Shown: in pieces, positions 43,914 to 55,251 of the stretch | How the letters are laid out: each line of letters starts with the position of its first letter | How positions within the stretch are numbered: position 1 is the first letter of the stretch | From: an uncultured Atopobiaceae bacterium | GTDB lineage: Bacteria; Actinomycetota; Coriobacteriia; Coriobacteriales; Atopobiaceae | Direction: 5' to 3' | Assembly (NCBI GenBank): GCA_944322145.1 | Contig: CALUNW010000002.1 | Coordinates: 186,001 to 250,000 of the forward strand | DNA: 64,000 nucleotides | Translations under genes and position numbers: made by a program | Notes under the pieces: generated by a model | The model's database searches: none | The model's input: the letters and a program-made list of their open reading frames with translations, nothing else | What the model was told of the DNA's origin: nothing

Positions 43914-44140
43914 ACACAACATTTTGTGTCCCCCGCCAGGCCTCTCGGGCCGCGCCCCGGTTCGCGCCTTGCGACACAAATCCTCATTTGTGTCCTCAAC
44001 TAAAAGGGCGCCCGTAATCGGCGACATAGACCAGACCGTCCGCAGCCGGCCCGTAATCCTCGCCCGCCCGATACAGGGCCAGTTCCGGACGTTTCAAGAC
44101 GCCCGGACCGTCCGCGCCTAGCCCGTTATTCTCGGTGGCC
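43914..44140. repeat. P-E composite repeat between DUF6273 gene and rplS promoter
   Basis: Occupies most of the 348-base gap. An ACACAA/TTGTGT palindrome (43914-43929) and a P palindrome (43973-43995) are separated by a shortened module. CTCAAC, a half E element and a full E hairpin (44071-44129) follow, matching 36936-37095 step by step. It ends about 17 bases before the stop of the DUF6273 gene. Confidence 0.75.
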
Positions 44141-44156
44141 CCGCCGCGGCGCGCCC

Positions 44157-45113
44157 CTACAGGCACATCCCCACGACGACGCCGGCGGCGTCGCTGGCGA
44201 GTCCCGTCGTGGACGGATAGCCGGATGCCATGACCTGGTAGAAGTAGCTCGCGTCCTCGCCCGTGAAGCTGTAGGGGTAAGCGGTCCTGTACCACCAGGC
44301 CGTATCGGCGCCGCCGTATGCGAGCTCAAGTGTGCCCTTGGGGTCGCTCGAGCCGCTCACCCCGGCGACGCGGAAGTACTCGTACTGAGCCCCCTCGGCG
44401 GAGAGGAGGGCGTCATAGACGGTGAAGTCGACGTAGCCCGTGTGCGGGTTGGGCTCCGCGCCGTACTCCGCCACGAACCACCCCGGGCTTCCGCACACCT
44501 CGGATGCCGAGAAGAGCCACAGCCTGTCCGCGGTCTCGGTCACCGATGCGGCGTCGGAGGCGACGCCGACGTTGTTCGTGCGCTTCGAGACCGCGACGAG
44601 GGCGTCGGACAGGGTGTCGGGCAGAAGGCCGAGCCCATCCTCCGCGAGCCATGCGCGCAACGAGGACGCCTCCCATCCGCCCGCGTTGGTGGTGGCGTCG
44701 TTCATGGGGCGACGCGCGATCGGCGATGCCATGAGGGTGAGTCCCGCCCGGCCCGATCCGTCGGCGCGGTCGTCCGCGCGGATGCCGACGACGGTAAGTG
44801 ATGCGGCGCGGCCGTCCTCGAGCGGCAGCGCACGCGTGTCGCCGACGGCGACGCCGTACTTCTCGGCCACCGACCGCCCCTCCTCGTCGGTGGGGGCTGC
44901 GGAGATCAGCCCCGCGACCTCGGCGAGCTCCTCCCAGGTGTACTCGTCGAACGACCTCGCCTCGAGCTCTTGCTCGACGGGCTCGGGGGCGGAGGTCCCC
45001 GTCGGCTCCCTGTTGGTCATGACCAGCCACAGCAGCGCCGCGCCCGCGGCGCACACAACCGCCGACAGCGCGAGCGCCACCCACGTCACAATCCCAGATT
45101 CCCTCTCAGCCAA
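44157..45113 (-). CDS. Membrane-anchored DUF6273 protein
   Basis: A 318-residue protein with one N-terminal membrane helix (about 9-32) and an exported body. Residues about 120-318 match the DUF6273 pattern seen in gut and oral anaerobes: MNDATTNAGGWEASSLRAWL, LPDTLSDALVAVSKRTNNVG, DRLWLFSASEVCGS, and the ending AAGVVVGMCL. Function unknown; such domains occur on secreted proteins. It is probably a single-gene unit. No signal-peptidase site is evident, so it is likely a type II anchored protein. Confidence 0.78.
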   Translation of the reverse strand: MAERESGIVTWVALALSAVVCAAGAALLWLVMTNREPTGTSAPEPVEQELEARSFDEYTWEELAEVAGLISAAPTDEEGRSVAEKYGVAVGDTRALPLEDGRAASLTVVGIRADDRADGSGRAGLTLMASPIARRPMNDATTNAGGWEASSLRAWLAEDGLGLLPDTLSDALVAVSKRTNNVGVASDAASVTETADRLWLFSASEVCGSPGWFVAEYGAEPNPHTGYVDFTVYDALLSAEGAQYEYFRVAGVSGSSDPKGTLELAYGGADTAWWYRTAYPYSFTGEDASYFYQVMASGYPSTTGLASDAAGVVVGMCL

Positions 45114-45175
45114 ACCTCCCCCTCCCTAGCTCGACGTGACGACTCTACCAGACCGCCGGCCCGCGAACAGTGCAT

Positions 45176-45277
45176 GCGGTAGCGAGCCGCCGTCCTTCTC
45201 CGCCGCGAGTTCCGCAGCCGAGCGCAGCGAGGCGAGGACTGTTTGAGCGCCGGAGAAGGACGGCGGCTCGCTACCGC
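45176..45277. repeat. Long-stem hairpin repeat, copy D, overlapping the dgt stop codon
   Basis: A perfect 27-bp inverted repeat (45176-45202 and 45251-45277; left arm begins GCGGTAGCGAGCCGCC) surrounds a 48-base loop beginning CCGCGAGTTCCGCAG and ending GAGGACTGTTTGAGCGC. The right arm includes the dgt stop codon and part of its last codons. Confidence 0.88.
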
Positions 45278-46317
45278 CTCCGCCACGATCGCGGCACCTT
45301 GAGGTCCTCGTAGACGCTCACGGCATAGCGGTCCGTCATGCCGGAGATGAAGTCGGCCACCTGGACCTCGGGCTTGTCGCCGTCATGGAGGCGGTACTCA
45401 TCCGGCACCTCGTCGAGATGCTTGACGTAGTGGTCGAAGAGCTCCTCGATCATCACGTAGGCCTTGGGCTCCTCCCACTTTGCGTCGCCAGACGAGTACA
45501 GGTTCGCAAACAGGAACGAGCGCATCGACATCATCGCGTCCCAGACCGCCTCGGACATGCTGACGTCGCCGGTCGCGGAGCTCCGCGAGACGACGTCATG
45601 GACCATGGTCTCGATGCGCTCGGACGAGCTCGCCCCGAGCACGCTGCGCGCGTCGGCGGGGAGGTCCTCCTCGCGCAGCATTCCCGCGCGCTCGGCGTCG
45701 TCGATGTCGTGGCAGACGTAGGCGATGCGGTCGGCGAGGGCGACCGCGCGCCCCTCGAGCGTCGAGGCGCGCAGCGAGCCGGTGTGGCTCCGGATGCCGT
45801 CGACGACCTCGCGCGTGAGGTTGAGGCCGCCTCCGTCTCGCTCCAGGAGCTCGACGATGCGCGCGCTCTGCTCGTTGTGGGCAAACAGCCTGCGCGACGT
45901 CGGCGCGTCGGGGTCGATGCCGCGGTGGCGCGCGATGGCATGGCTGAGAGCGCGCTCCCCGACATGGCCGAAGGGCGTGTGCCCGAGGTCGTGTCCGAGC
46001 GCGATTGCCTCCGTGAGGTCCTCGTTGAGGCCGAGGGGGCGCGCGATCGAGCGCGCGACCTGCGAGACCTCGAGGGTGTGGATGAGGCGCGTGCGGTAGT
46101 GGTCCCCCTCGGGGGCGAGAAACACCTGGGTCTTGTGGGCCAGGCGGCGAAAGCTCTTGCAGTGGAGGATGCGGTCGCGGTCGCACTGGAAGCACGTGCG
46201 CAGCGGGTCTGGGGGCTCGGGGAGCAGGCGTCCCCTCGAAGCGTCGGAGAACGCGGCATCCGGCGAAAGGCGCTCTCGCTCCGCGCGCTCGAGGTCCTCT
46301 CTCGCTGAAACCCTCAT
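45271..46317 (-). CDS. dgt: dGTPase-like HD-domain triphosphohydrolase
   Basis: Removes triphosphate from deoxynucleotides. The 348 residues show FRRLAHKTQVF, the metal-binding histidine in RLIHTLEVSQVARSIA (H80), the HD pair in ALGHDLGHTPFGH (H109, D110) and VADRIAYVCHDIDDA near 220. It is the short, Gram-positive type of the family. The ATG has GGGAGGAGA upstream. Its stop codon lies inside hairpin repeat D. Confidence 0.92.
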   Translation of the reverse strand: MRVSAREDLERAERERLSPDAAFSDASRGRLLPEPPDPLRTCFQCDRDRILHCKSFRRLAHKTQVFLAPEGDHYRTRLIHTLEVSQVARSIARPLGLNEDLTEAIALGHDLGHTPFGHVGERALSHAIARHRGIDPDAPTSRRLFAHNEQSARIVELLERDGGGLNLTREVVDGIRSHTGSLRASTLEGRAVALADRIAYVCHDIDDAERAGMLREEDLPADARSVLGASSSERIETMVHDVVSRSSATGDVSMSEAVWDAMMSMRSFLFANLYSSGDAKWEEPKAYVMIEELFDHYVKHLDEVPDEYRLHDGDKPEVQVADFISGMTDRYAVSVYEDLKVPRSWRRR

Positions 46318-46366
46318 GGTCTCCTCCCGTCTTTGGGCAGGTTTGGGACCATTGTACACGGGCGCA

Positions 46367-46431
46367 GCAAAACGCCTGGTGCCTGATTTCCGCCTTCTGT
46401 ACGGCAAAACGCCTGGTGCCTGATTTCCGCC
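46367..46431. repeat. Direct 28-base repeats upstream of dgt
   Basis: Two identical 28-base copies, 46367-46394 and 46404-46431, beginning GCAAAACGCCTGGTGCC and ending TTCCGCC, are 9 bases apart. A diverged, inverted copy lies at 46520-46546. Confidence 0.85.
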
Positions 46432-46476
46432 GTTTGCGTGTCTAGTGCCAAATAACCGAGAAATGCGTGCGATTTG

Positions 46477-46531
46477 TGCCGGAATCCGCTCATATGCGTG
46501 TCCGCCGTACGCATTTGAGCGGATTCCGGCA
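46477..46531. repeat. 23-bp inverted repeat in the dgt-ppdK gap
   Basis: TGCCGGAATCCGCTCATATG and its reverse copy (46509-46531) pair with one mismatch over 23 bp around a 9-base loop. The right arm merges into an inverted copy of the GCAAAA-GCCTGGTGCC repeat, so the element belongs to the same family as the direct repeats beside it. Confidence 0.8.
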
Positions 46532-46551
46532 CCAGGCCTTTTGCCGCGCGC

Positions 46552-46583
46552 GAAAAAGGGAGGGAGCCGAGGCCCCCTCCCTG
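46552..46583 (-). terminator. Terminator of ppdK
   Basis: On the minus strand AGGGAGGG pairs with CCCTCCCT across a 10-base loop and is followed by TTTTTCG, 24 bases past the ppdK stop. Confidence 0.92.
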
Positions 46584-46606
46584 TTGGCTGAGCTTGAAGT
46601 CGTCAG

Positions 46607-49366
<2,760 letters not shown>

Positions 49367-49450
49367 GTTTACCCCTTGCTTTCCTTGGGTTCCAAACGCG
49401 CTGCCCGGCGGGCGGCGCGCACTGACTTGGTCGCGCACGGCACTCTCGCG

Positions 49451-49480
49451 ACCATACGCAAGTTTAGCAACCCGGAGCAA
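49451..49480 (-). promoter_or_regulatory. Possible promoter of ppdK
   Basis: On the minus strand TTGCTC (49475-49480) and TATGGT (49451-49456) are 18 bases apart, giving a leader of about 80 bases. The match is moderate. Confidence 0.5.
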
Positions 49481-49533
49481 TGACGCAAAGGGCTTTCGAC
49501 ATTCGGTCAGCGTTGGTTGGTAAGCGGTGAGCG

Positions 49534-49571
49534 GCAACAAAATATGGGGTCGTGCCGTCCGGCACGACCCC
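49534..49571 (-). terminator. Terminator behind the shortened ppdK regulator gene
   Basis: On the minus strand a perfect 12-bp stem GGGGTCGTGCCG/CGGCACGACCCC with a 2-base loop is followed by ATATTTTGTT. It separates the regulator from ppdK. Confidence 0.8.
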
Positions 49572-49621
49572 AAAGGTAGTAACATCAAACGCGAATTGGC
49601 CGATTTTCCGGCCGCACTCCC

Positions 49622-50005
49622 CTACTTGTAGAGAGCGCCGATCTCGCGCGTGGGCTCCTCGCCGGTGAGCGTGGAGAGAACCGTCACGGCCGGGCCGAGA
49701 AGGTCGATCGACGGGATGCCGCGGCGGTCGAGCTCGCGGCGGATCTCGCGGCGCAGGGTCCCGTTGGCGAAGGTGTGGAACACGGCGCAGGGGCGGGAGT
49801 CGTCGAAGTTCTCGTCGAGAAACGCGCGCACGGCGTCGACGTCCTTGACGTTGGAAAGGCGCTCGATGTCGACCGAGCCCTCTCCGAACTGGGCGGCGGC
49901 GGCCATGACGACGGTGTTGGCGGTCTCGCCGCGGGCGTCGGACAGAACGAAGATGAGGGGGACGACCTGACCGAAGATGTCGTCATCCAGATCGAGCTTA
50001 GCCAT
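49622..50005 (-). CDS. N-terminal half of a pyruvate-phosphate-dikinase regulatory protein (DUF299), kinase half absent
   Basis: Full-length DUF299 proteins of about 270 residues phosphorylate and reactivate PPDK. This 127-residue protein aligns with their N-terminal half: FVLSDARGETANTVVMAAAAQF, the middle CAVFHTFANGTLRREIRREL and GIPSIDLLGPAVTVL, then stops just after the point where homologues continue into the P-loop domain (GVSRTSKTP). Nothing in the following 255 bases encodes the rest. The GGGAGG site and a terminator suggest an expressed gene. It could be a stand-alone ligand-sensing domain or a remnant. Confidence 0.72.
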   Translation of the reverse strand: MAKLDLDDDIFGQVVPLIFVLSDARGETANTVVMAAAAQFGEGSVDIERLSNVKDVDAVRAFLDENFDDSRPCAVFHTFANGTLRREIRRELDRRGIPSIDLLGPAVTVLSTLTGEEPTREIGALYK

Positions 50006-50060
50006 CTCGAGACCTCCCATGCGGTAACGGTTTTAGAAGCGAGTGCGTTTAATCCTTATT

Positions 50061-52157
50061 CTACTTCTTCTTGGAGAGCGCGCCGATGTCGGCGACCCCA
50101 ACGAACACCTCGACGAAGCGGTTGAGCAGACGAAGGCGGTTCTCCCTTACCGCAGTATCCTCGTCCATGACAAGTACGTCTTCGAAGAATCGGTCGATGG
50201 GCGCCTTGAGTTCGGCAAGGGCGGCCAGGGCGCCGGCGTAGTCGTCGCACGCGAGCGCCTCGCTGACGCGAACCGACCCCTGCTCGCAGGCGTCGTAGAG
50301 GCTCTGCTCGGCAGGGCCGAGAAGCGCGGGGTCGACCTCGGCGCCGAGTTTGGCGTCGCCCAGGTGAGCGGCGCGGGCGTAGGCGGTCGCGAGGTCGTCG
50401 AAGAGCTCCGGGCTCTGGGAGCGGGCGTCCTCGAGGGCGTGGGCGCGCGCCATGTACTCGATGGGGTCGACCACGCCGACGGCGGAGACGGCCTCGATCG
50501 TGTCGGGGCGGATGCCCTCCTCGCGCGCGATGGCGACGAGGCGCCCCTGGAAGAAGCGCACGACCGACGCGGCGACGGCCTCCATGTCGAAGTCGAGGCC
50601 CTGGGCGCGGTAGGCGCCGAGCGAAAGGCCGATCAGCTGGCGCAGGTCGCAGCCGGGCAGCGTGCGCAGCATGGCGATGATGCCGATGGCCGCGCGGCGC
50701 ACGGCATAGGGGTCGGAGGACCCGGTGGGCGGCTCGTCGATGGCGAAGATGCCGCAGACGGTGTCGAGCTTGTCGGCGATGGCCACGCAGCGCCCGCAGG
50801 CGCCCGAGGGGAGCTCGTCGCCGGCGAAGCGCGGGCGGTAGTGCTCGCGGATCGCGGCGCACACCTCCGGCGACTCCCCGGCGGCCGCGGCGTAGTAGCC
50901 GCCCATGACGCCCTGCTGGTTGGTGAACTCGACGACGGCCTGCGAGACGAGGTCGGCCTTCGCGAGGTGAGCGGCGCGCGAGGCGGCGGCGACGCCGGCC
51001 TCGTCCTGGCCGGACTGAGTTGCCACGGCGGCGGCCAGCCCCTCCATGCGCTCCACCTTCTGGAGCACCGTGCCCAGGCGCTCCTGGAAGGTCACCGAGC
51101 CGAGGCGCTCCACGAACTCCTCCATCGGGCGCTTGAGGTCCTCGTCGTAGAAGAACTTGGCGTCGTCGAGGCGCGCGCGGACCACGCGCTCGTTGCCGGA
51201 GACGACGGTCGCGGAGACGCGCGGGTCGGCGTTGGACACCACGACGAACTCGCGCGTGAGGTTGCCGCTCGCGTCGTACACGGGGAAGTAGCGCTGGTTG
51301 GAGAGCATGGACTCGCAGATGATCTCGTGCGGGACCGAGAGGAACTCCTCGTCGAAGGTGCCCACGACGACCGTGGGCCACTCGCAGAGGTTCACGACCT
51401 CGTCGAAGATGCGCTTGGGCGTGTCGACGTGCGCGCCGCCGCGCTCGGCCTCGATCCGGGCGATGCCGGCGCGGATGGCCTCGGCGCGGCGCTCGGCGGA
51501 GAGGACGAAGGCGCGCTCGAGCGTGGCCTCGTAGTCGGCCGGCGAGGCGACGACGTGCTCGCCCGGGGCGAGGACGCGGTGGCCGCGCGTGGTGTTGGAG
51601 GAGGTGACGTCGGCGTAGGTCACGGGCACGACGTCAGTGCCGAGTAGCGCGCAGATCCAGCGGATCGGGCGCACGAAGGTGGCGTGCTCGGAGCCCCAGC
51701 GCTGGCTGCGGTAGTTGGGCCACTGCAGGCCTCCGATGACGTCGGCGGAGAGCGTCGAGAGGAGCGGCGCCGCGGGCCTCGAGGGGACGCTGCGCTCGGC
51801 GAAGACGTACTCGGAGCCGTCCGCGTCGACGCGGCGCACGAGGTCGGCGGCGTCGGCGCCGCACTTGCGCGCGAACCCGAGGGCGGCCTTGGTGGGCGCG
51901 CCGGACTCGTCGAACGCGATCGCGGCCTTGGGGCCGCGCTTGACCTCGTGGATCTCGTCGGTGGCGACGGCGACGTCGGCGACGAGCGCGGCGAGGCGGC
52001 GGGGCGTGGAGATCACGCGGACCTCGCCGTGGGAGAGCCCGGCGGCGTCGAGGCCCTTGGCGATGAGCCCGCCGAGCTGCTGGGCGGCGTTCATGAGCGG
52101 CGCGGAGGGCATCTCCTCGCAGCCGATCTCGAGCAGGAAGTCACGGGTCTCGGCCAT
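50061..52157 (-). CDS. glyS: Glycyl-tRNA synthetase beta subunit
   Basis: Tetrameric (alpha2-beta2) glycyl-tRNA synthetase, beta chain, needed for tRNA binding and anticodon contact. The 698 residues begin FLLEIGCEEMPSAPL and include the internal HD-like segment (GACGRCVAIADKLDTVCGIF in part) and a C-terminal DALR anticodon-binding region ending FFEDVLVMDEDTAVRENRL in part. The ATG directly abuts the glyQ stop. Confidence 0.96.
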   Translation of the reverse strand: MAETRDFLLEIGCEEMPSAPLMNAAQQLGGLIAKGLDAAGLSHGEVRVISTPRRLAALVADVAVATDEIHEVKRGPKAAIAFDESGAPTKAALGFARKCGADAADLVRRVDADGSEYVFAERSVPSRPAAPLLSTLSADVIGGLQWPNYRSQRWGSEHATFVRPIRWICALLGTDVVPVTYADVTSSNTTRGHRVLAPGEHVVASPADYEATLERAFVLSAERRAEAIRAGIARIEAERGGAHVDTPKRIFDEVVNLCEWPTVVVGTFDEEFLSVPHEIICESMLSNQRYFPVYDASGNLTREFVVVSNADPRVSATVVSGNERVVRARLDDAKFFYDEDLKRPMEEFVERLGSVTFQERLGTVLQKVERMEGLAAAVATQSGQDEAGVAAASRAAHLAKADLVSQAVVEFTNQQGVMGGYYAAAAGESPEVCAAIREHYRPRFAGDELPSGACGRCVAIADKLDTVCGIFAIDEPPTGSSDPYAVRRAAIGIIAMLRTLPGCDLRQLIGLSLGAYRAQGLDFDMEAVAASVVRFFQGRLVAIAREEGIRPDTIEAVSAVGVVDPIEYMARAHALEDARSQSPELFDDLATAYARAAHLGDAKLGAEVDPALLGPAEQSLYDACEQGSVRVSEALACDDYAGALAALAELKAPIDRFFEDVLVMDEDTAVRENRLRLLNRFVEVFVGVADIGALSKKK

Positions 52158-53069
52158 CTAGGCCACCTCCCCCTTCTTGGCGTCGTCCTTCTCGCCCCCG
52201 GCCACCTCGGCGAGATAGCTCTCGCAGCAGAGCTTGGCGATGGTGCGGACGCGCAGGATGTAGTTGGCACGCTCGGTCGCGGAGATGGCCCCGCGGGCGT
52301 CGAGCAGGTTGAACGCGTGGCTGCACTTCATGACGCAGTCATAGGCGGGCAGCGGGAGCCTGCGGTCGAGGCAGGAGTGGCACTCGCGCTCGTAGTCGTC
52401 GAACTTCTGGCGCATCATCTCGACGTTTGCGACCTCGAAGTTGTAGGTCGAGAACTCGCGCTCGTTCTCCTGGAACACGTCGCCGTAGGTCATGGGCGTG
52501 CCGTCGGGCAGGTAGGACCAGATGACGTCATAGACCGAGTCGACGCCCTGGGCGTACATGGCGATGCGCTCGAGGCCGTAGGTGATCTCGACGGGGACCG
52601 GGTCGACCTCGATGCCGCCGACCTGCTGGAAGTAGGTGTACTGGGTGACCTCCATGCCGTCCATCCAGACCTCCCAGCCCAGTCCCCAGGCGCCGAGCGT
52701 GGGGCTCTCCCAGTCGTCCTCGACGAAGCGGACGTCGTGCTCCGCGGGGTCGAGTCCGATGGCGGCGAGCGAGCCCAGGTAGAGCTCCTGGGAGTCCGCC
52801 GGGCACGGCTTGAGGATCACCTGGAACTGGTAGTAGTGCTGCATGCGGTTGGGGTTCTCGCCGTAGCGGCCGTCCGCGGGGCGGCGGCAGGGCTGCGGGT
52901 AGCAGGTGCGCCAGGGCTTGGGGCCGAGCGAGCGCAGCGTCGTCGCGGTGTGGAACGTGCCGGCGCCGACCTCGGAGTCATAGGGCTGCATGACCGTGCA
53001 GCCCTGCGACGCCCAGTAGCGCTCGAGCGCGAGGATCATGTCCTGGAACGTAAGCGCGTTTTCCCTCAT
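52158..53069 (-). CDS. glyQ: Glycyl-tRNA synthetase alpha subunit
   Basis: Catalytic class II subunit that activates glycine. The 303 residues show [57 protein letters not shown] (20 residues at most here) and [17 protein letters not shown]. Two-subunit GlyRS is usual in Coriobacteriia, unlike most Actinobacteria, which have the single-chain type. Confidence 0.97.
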   Translation of the reverse strand: MRENALTFQDMILALERYWASQGCTVMQPYDSEVGAGTFHTATTLRSLGPKPWRTCYPQPCRRPADGRYGENPNRMQHYYQFQVILKPCPADSQELYLGSLAAIGLDPAEHDVRFVEDDWESPTLGAWGLGWEVWMDGMEVTQYTYFQQVGGIEVDPVPVEITYGLERIAMYAQGVDSVYDVIWSYLPDGTPMTYGDVFQENEREFSTYNFEVANVEMMRQKFDDYERECHSCLDRRLPLPAYDCVMKCSHAFNLLDARGAISATERANYILRVRTIAKLCCESYLAEVAGGEKDDAKKGEVA

Positions 53070-53102
53070 GTCCGTACTTCTCCTTCGTATGCCGGAAGGG
53101 GC

Positions 53103-53672
53103 CTAGAGCGCCCCGATGTGATCGAGGGGCCAGTAGATGAACAGCGCCCTCGATGTTACGTCATCCACGCCCACCGCGCCAAAGTAGCGGGAGTCCTTGG
53201 AGTCGGTCCTGTTGTCCCCCATCACCCACACGCAGCCCTCGGGCACCTCGTAGGGGTACTCGATGCCCGCTGAGCCGGGCAGGTCGGAGAGCGAGTAGGA
53301 GGGCTTGCCCTCCGTATAGGGCTCGTCGAGCCTCTCGCCGTCCACATAGACGGAGCCGTCGACGAGGTCGACCGTCTGACCGCCCACGGCTATGACGCGC
53401 TTGATGAGCGTCTCGCCGTCGAGCGGGCTGTCAAAGGTCACGATGTCGCCCGCCTCGGGGTCGCCGAAGTAGAGCGAGACCCTCTCGCCGAGCAGCGTGT
53501 CCCCCTCGACGATGGTGTCGCGCATCGAGCCGGTGGGGACCACGTAGGGCGTAGCGACGAACGTCTTGACGAGAAGGCCCACGGCGACCGCGATGGCAAG
53601 CCAGGCAAAGAACCAGCCCCAGCCGGAGCCGCGGCCGCGCTCCCCCTCGGGCTCATGAAGATGCTCGGCCAT
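53103..53672 (-). CDS. lepB: Signal peptidase I
   Basis: Membrane-bound serine protease that removes signal peptides. The 189 residues have one N-terminal membrane helix (about 19-36), the catalytic serine S49 in VVPTGSMRDTI, the general-base lysine K91 in LIKRVIAVGG and the box GDNRTDSKDSR. Single-helix Gram-positive type. It overlaps the end of trmD by 20 bases. Confidence 0.95.
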   Translation of the reverse strand: MAEHLHEPEGERGRGSGWGWFFAWLAIAVAVGLLVKTFVATPYVVPTGSMRDTIVEGDTLLGERVSLYFGDPEAGDIVTFDSPLDGETLIKRVIAVGGQTVDLVDGSVYVDGERLDEPYTEGKPSYSLSDLPGSAGIEYPYEVPEGCVWVMGDNRTDSKDSRYFGAVGVDDVTSRALFIYWPLDHIGAL

Positions 53673-54423
53673 CGCCGCGCTCCTCTCCCGTCACGGCGCG
53701 TCGGGCGATCTCGCGCGCCCGCTCGCGCTCATCGTCGGTCAGGTCGGCGCCCTCGAGGAGGTCGGGGCGCCACAGGGCGGTGCGCTCGATCGCGCTCTGG
53801 CGCCTCCAGGCGGCAACGCGGGCGTGGTCCCCCGAGAGCAGCACCTCGGGCACGTCCATGCCCCGGAAGCTCGCGGGCCTCGTGTACTGCGCGTACTCGA
53901 GCAGGCCAGCGGGCGAGAAGGACTCGTCCACGGCGCTCATCTCGTCGCCGAGCGCCCCGGGCAGAAGGCGGCAGACGGCGTCGATGACGACGAGCGCGGC
54001 GAGCTCGCCTCCGGTGAGGACGTAGTCGCCGAGCGAGAGGACCTCGTCGGCGAGGGCGTATGCCCTCTCGTCCATCCCCTCGTAGCGCCCGCAGACCAGA
54101 AGCAGGCGCTCCTCGCCCGCGAGCCGCTCGGCCACGCGCTGGTCGAAGCGCCTTCCGCAGGGCGAGAAGAACACGACGTGGGGACGCGGACCGTGCGAGG
54201 CGAGGTCGTCGAGCGCCTCGTAGAGGGGCTCAGGCTTCATGAGCATGCCCTGGCCGCCGCCGAAGGGCGCGTCGTCGACGGTGCGGTGGCGGTCGTGGGT
54301 CCAGTCGCGCAGGTCGTGGGCGGCAAACTCATAGACGCCGGCGCGCCGCGCGCGCCCGAGGATGGACACGCCGAGGTAGGGCTCGAATACCTCCGGGAAG
54401 ACGGAGAGCGTCTCGAAGATCAT
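53653..54423 (-). CDS. trmD: tRNA (guanine-N1)-methyltransferase
   Basis: Methylates G37 of tRNAs using SAM. The 256 residues contain the trefoil-knot SAM site (LLVCGRYEGMDER, SLGDYVLTGGELAALVVIDA) and RTVDDAPFGGGQGMLMKPEP. The ATG overlaps the rimM stop (ATGA). The order rpsP-KH-rimM-trmD is the standard one. Confidence 0.97.
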   Translation of the reverse strand: MIFETLSVFPEVFEPYLGVSILGRARRAGVYEFAAHDLRDWTHDRHRTVDDAPFGGGQGMLMKPEPLYEALDDLASHGPRPHVVFFSPCGRRFDQRVAERLAGEERLLLVCGRYEGMDERAYALADEVLSLGDYVLTGGELAALVVIDAVCRLLPGALGDEMSAVDESFSPAGLLEYAQYTRPASFRGMDVPEVLLSGDHARVAAWRRQSAIERTALWRPDLLEGADLTDDERERAREIARRAVTGEERGDGRASS

Positions 54424-54950
54424 CTGTCCCCTCCCCCGCTCGGCTCGAGCCCCGCGGGGACGCGCACCGGGATGGGGCCCTCGTCGGGCGGCATGCCCAC
54501 GACGGCGTCCACGACGGGGAGAAGCGTCTCGCCGAGCTCCCCGCGCACCACCCAGACGTCGTTGGCGGGCCCCCGCATGACCTCGTCGATGGTCCCGAGC
54601 GCGCCGAGGCGCCCGTCGACGACCTCGCGGCCGAGAAGGGCGCGGGGATCGTGGAGGTCGAGGTCGTCCGGGAGGTCGGAGCGGCGGGCCAGCAGGTACT
54701 TGCCGACGAGCCCCTCGGCGGAGGCGATGTCGCCCACGCCCGAGAGGCCGACGAGCTGGCCCCCGCGGTCGTCGGACCCGCAGGACGTGACCATGCGCCA
54801 GCGCGGGCCGAGAAGCTCGGGCGGCAGCACGGCCACCTCGAGCCCCTCGCGCACAAGTGAGGGAAGGTCGTGCACGGAAACCGTCACGACCTCCCCTCTT
54901 CTCCCGTGGGCCTTGACCACACGGGCTATGGTTCTGTAGCGCTCTCGCAT
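54420..54950 (-). CDS. rimM: Ribosome maturation factor RimM
   Basis: Assists 16S rRNA processing around S19. The 176 residues include VVKAHGRRGEVVTVSVHD (RimM barrel), ASAEGLVGKYLLARRSDL, and the PRC-type C-terminal barrel with VVDGRLGALGTIDEVMRGP and VWVVRGELGETLLPVVDAVV. It is 5 bases downstream of the KH gene. Confidence 0.94.
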   Translation of the reverse strand: MRERYRTIARVVKAHGRRGEVVTVSVHDLPSLVREGLEVAVLPPELLGPRWRMVTSCGSDDRGGQLVGLSGVGDIASAEGLVGKYLLARRSDLPDDLDLHDPRALLGREVVDGRLGALGTIDEVMRGPANDVWVVRGELGETLLPVVDAVVGMPPDEGPIPVRVPAGLEPSGGGDR

Positions 54951-54955
54951 CTGCC

Positions 54956-55246
54956 TTAGCCTACGACCTCGACCTCGACCGTCGTTCCGACGCGCTGCCC
55001 GAGGGCGCGGGCGAGCGTGCGGATCGCCTTGATCGTGCGGCCCTTGCGGCCGATGACCCTGCCGGCGTCCTCCTCGGAGCAGCTGACCTCGATCAGCGAG
55101 GAGCCCTCGCTGTCGGTCACGTCCAGGGAGACGGCGTCCTCGTCGTCAACGAGGCCACACACGATGTACTCGACAAGGTCCGCGACGCGGTCCGAGGGGA
55201 GCTCGGTCTCCTCGGATGCGAGGAGCGTGGCCTCCGCGGCGTCCAT
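54956..55246 (-). CDS. khpA: KH-domain RNA-binding protein (KhpA type)
   Basis: Small RNA-binding protein of the KhpA/YlqC family. Of 96 residues, the KH domain carries GRVIGRKGRTIKAIRTLARA, the GxxG loop and flanking helices. The N-terminal 20 residues are an acidic extension. Located in the usual place between rpsP and rimM. Confidence 0.9.
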   Translation of the reverse strand: MDAAEATLLASEETELPSDRVADLVEYIVCGLVDDEDAVSLDVTDSEGSSLIEVSCSEEDAGRVIGRKGRTIKAIRTLARALGQRVGTTVEVEVVG

Positions 55247-55251
55247 GACGC

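Noticed and set aside
53653..53672. Frameshift because lepB and trmD overlap by 20 bases
   Set aside because: Both proteins are full length with intact motifs, so the overlap is a normal feature of this compact operon.
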